DNA of 5,626 bases from assembly GCA_002305965.1 (NCBI GenBank), contig DBRM01000033.1:1-5626 (forward strand), given 5' to 3'. The stretch's first letter is position 1. The number at the start of each line of letters is the position of its first letter. The translations under genes were made by a program, and so were the position numbers. Under the pieces are notes generated by a model that worked only from the letters and a program-made list of their open reading frames with translations, was not told the origin of the DNA and ran no database searches. This document shows positions 4,856-5,626 of this stretch, piece after piece. This DNA comes from Syntrophomonas sp. UBA1368 (lineage in GTDB: Bacteria > Bacillota > Syntrophomonadia > Syntrophomonadales > Syntrophomonadaceae).

Positions 4856-5626
4856 ATGAAAATTATGGTTTTAGGTGCTGGCACCATGGGAGCCGGAATC
4901 GCACAAGTAGCTGCACAAAGCGGATTCGACGTAATATTGCGGGATATCAAACAAGAGTTTGTTGATAAAGGGTTAAAGGGTATTGACAAAAATTTATCCA
5001 AACTGGTGGAAAAAGGCAAGCTGGAAGCGGCAGCCAAAGATGCAACTATGGGCAAAATCGTCGGTGTTGTTGATATGGCCAGTGCAGCAAACTGCGATCT
5101 TATTATAGAAGCTGCCATTGAAGTAATGGAAATCAAGAAAAGTATTTTCAAGGAATTAGACGAGATTTGCAAACCGGAATGTATTCTGGCCTCTAACACT
5201 TCTGCCCTGAGTATTACTGCTATCGGTGCAGCAACTGGCAGAGCTGATAAAGTGATCGGCATGCATTTCTTCAATCCGGTTCCTTCAATGAAACTGGTTG
5301 AAATCATCCGTGGTGCCTCTACCAGTCAGGCAACCTTCGATGCCGTAAAGGATGTAACCCTGAAGCTGGGCAAAGCACCGGTAGAAATCAATGAAGCACC
5401 TGGCTTTGTAGTTAACCGGCTCTTAATTCCAATGCTGAACGAAGGTATGTATGCCTTAATGGAAGGTGTAGCCAATGCTGAAGACATTGATACTTCCATG
5501 AAATTTGGAGCAGGTCATCCCATGGGACCGCTGGCCCTGGCTGATATGATCGGACTCGATATCTGTCTGGCCATTATGGAAACCCTGTATAAAGAATTTG
5601 GCGATCCCAAATATCGTCCTTGTCCG
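4856..5626 (+). CDS. hbd: 3-hydroxybutyryl-CoA dehydrogenase, cut by the right window edge
   Basis: An open frame of 257 codons with no stop before the window ends; the family is about 282 aa, so roughly 25 C-terminal residues are missing here only because of the window edge. It oxidises or forms (S)-3-hydroxybutyryl-CoA from acetoacetyl-CoA with NAD(P)H. The Rossmann dinucleotide motif is GAGTMG (7-12), and D30 at the end of beta-2 (VILRD) favours NAD over NADP. Catalytic-site residues of the family are visible: S116 in SNTSALS, H137 in GMHFFNP, E149 in KLVEI and N187 in PGFVVNR. The C-terminal helical domain has GHPMGPLALADMIGLD (220-235). It follows crt by 65 bp with its own strong ribosome binding site, and the two enzymes catalyse consecutive steps. 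thl, bcd and etfBA would be expected nearby beyond the edge, but this cannot be seen. Confidence 0.96.
   Translation, partial: MKIMVLGAGTMGAGIAQVAAQSGFDVILRDIKQEFVDKGLKGIDKNLSKLVEKGKLEAAAKDATMGKIVGVVDMASAANCDLIIEAAIEVMEIKKSIFKELDEICKPECILASNTSALSITAIGAATGRADKVIGMHFFNPVPSMKLVEIIRGASTSQATFDAVKDVTLKLGKAPVEINEAPGFVVNRLLIPMLNEGMYALMEGVANAEDIDTSMKFGAGHPMGPLALADMIGLDICLAIMETLYKEFGDPKYRPCP

Noticed and set aside
4825..5307. 160-aa minus-strand open frame
   Set aside because: It lies antisense to hbd, whose plus-strand translation has clear conserved motifs; the antisense protein is low-complexity A/I/S/P-rich and has no ribosome binding site.

Overview
The window looks like chromosomal DNA of a low-to-mid G+C anaerobic Firmicute. 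Strong AGGAGG-type ribosome binding sites, a KinA-like soluble PAS kinase and a crt-hbd pair for C4 acyl-CoA metabolism suggest Clostridia. The Desulfosporosinus/Desulfitobacterium/Dehalobacter or Syntrophomonas groups are my best guess, but nothing here fixes the genus.

Left half (about 55-3192) is read on the minus strand. A soluble sensor histidine kinase with three PAS domains (3192 down to 1288) is followed, after a 165-bp AT-rich gap, by the branched-chain amino acid aminotransferase ilvE (1122 down to 55). The gap holds a perfect 10-bp-arm palindrome and a weak promoter candidate. The kinase has no response regulator next to it, so its partner must be encoded elsewhere.

The right end (4008-5626) is read on the plus strand: crt (enoyl-CoA hydratase/crotonase) and then hbd (3-hydroxybutyryl-CoA dehydrogenase), which runs off the right edge about 25 codons before its expected end. 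Together they interconvert acetoacetyl-CoA, 3-hydroxybutyryl-CoA and crotonyl-CoA, the central two steps of butyrate formation or, in reverse, butyrate oxidation.

The roughly 800-bp gap between the divergent kinase and crt is the most interesting part. It contains a near-perfect sigma-54 (RpoN) promoter (3666-3681), upstream copies of a 16-bp dyad AATGC-N6-GCATT (3420-3435 and 3536-3551, plus a degenerate copy at 3557-3572) that look like activator sites, and helically phased T-tracts between them and the promoter. The predicted crt mRNA then has an unusually long leader of about 316 nt. That leader carries a compact 76-nt three-way junction (3751-3826) with nearly every base accounted for by three helices, and C-rich segments that could pair with the crt Shine-Dalgarno sequence. 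I know no RNA family that matches it. The reading is a sigma-54-controlled butyryl-CoA operon with a possible extra layer of RNA-level control. The promoter is well supported by sequence; the RNA function is inference.
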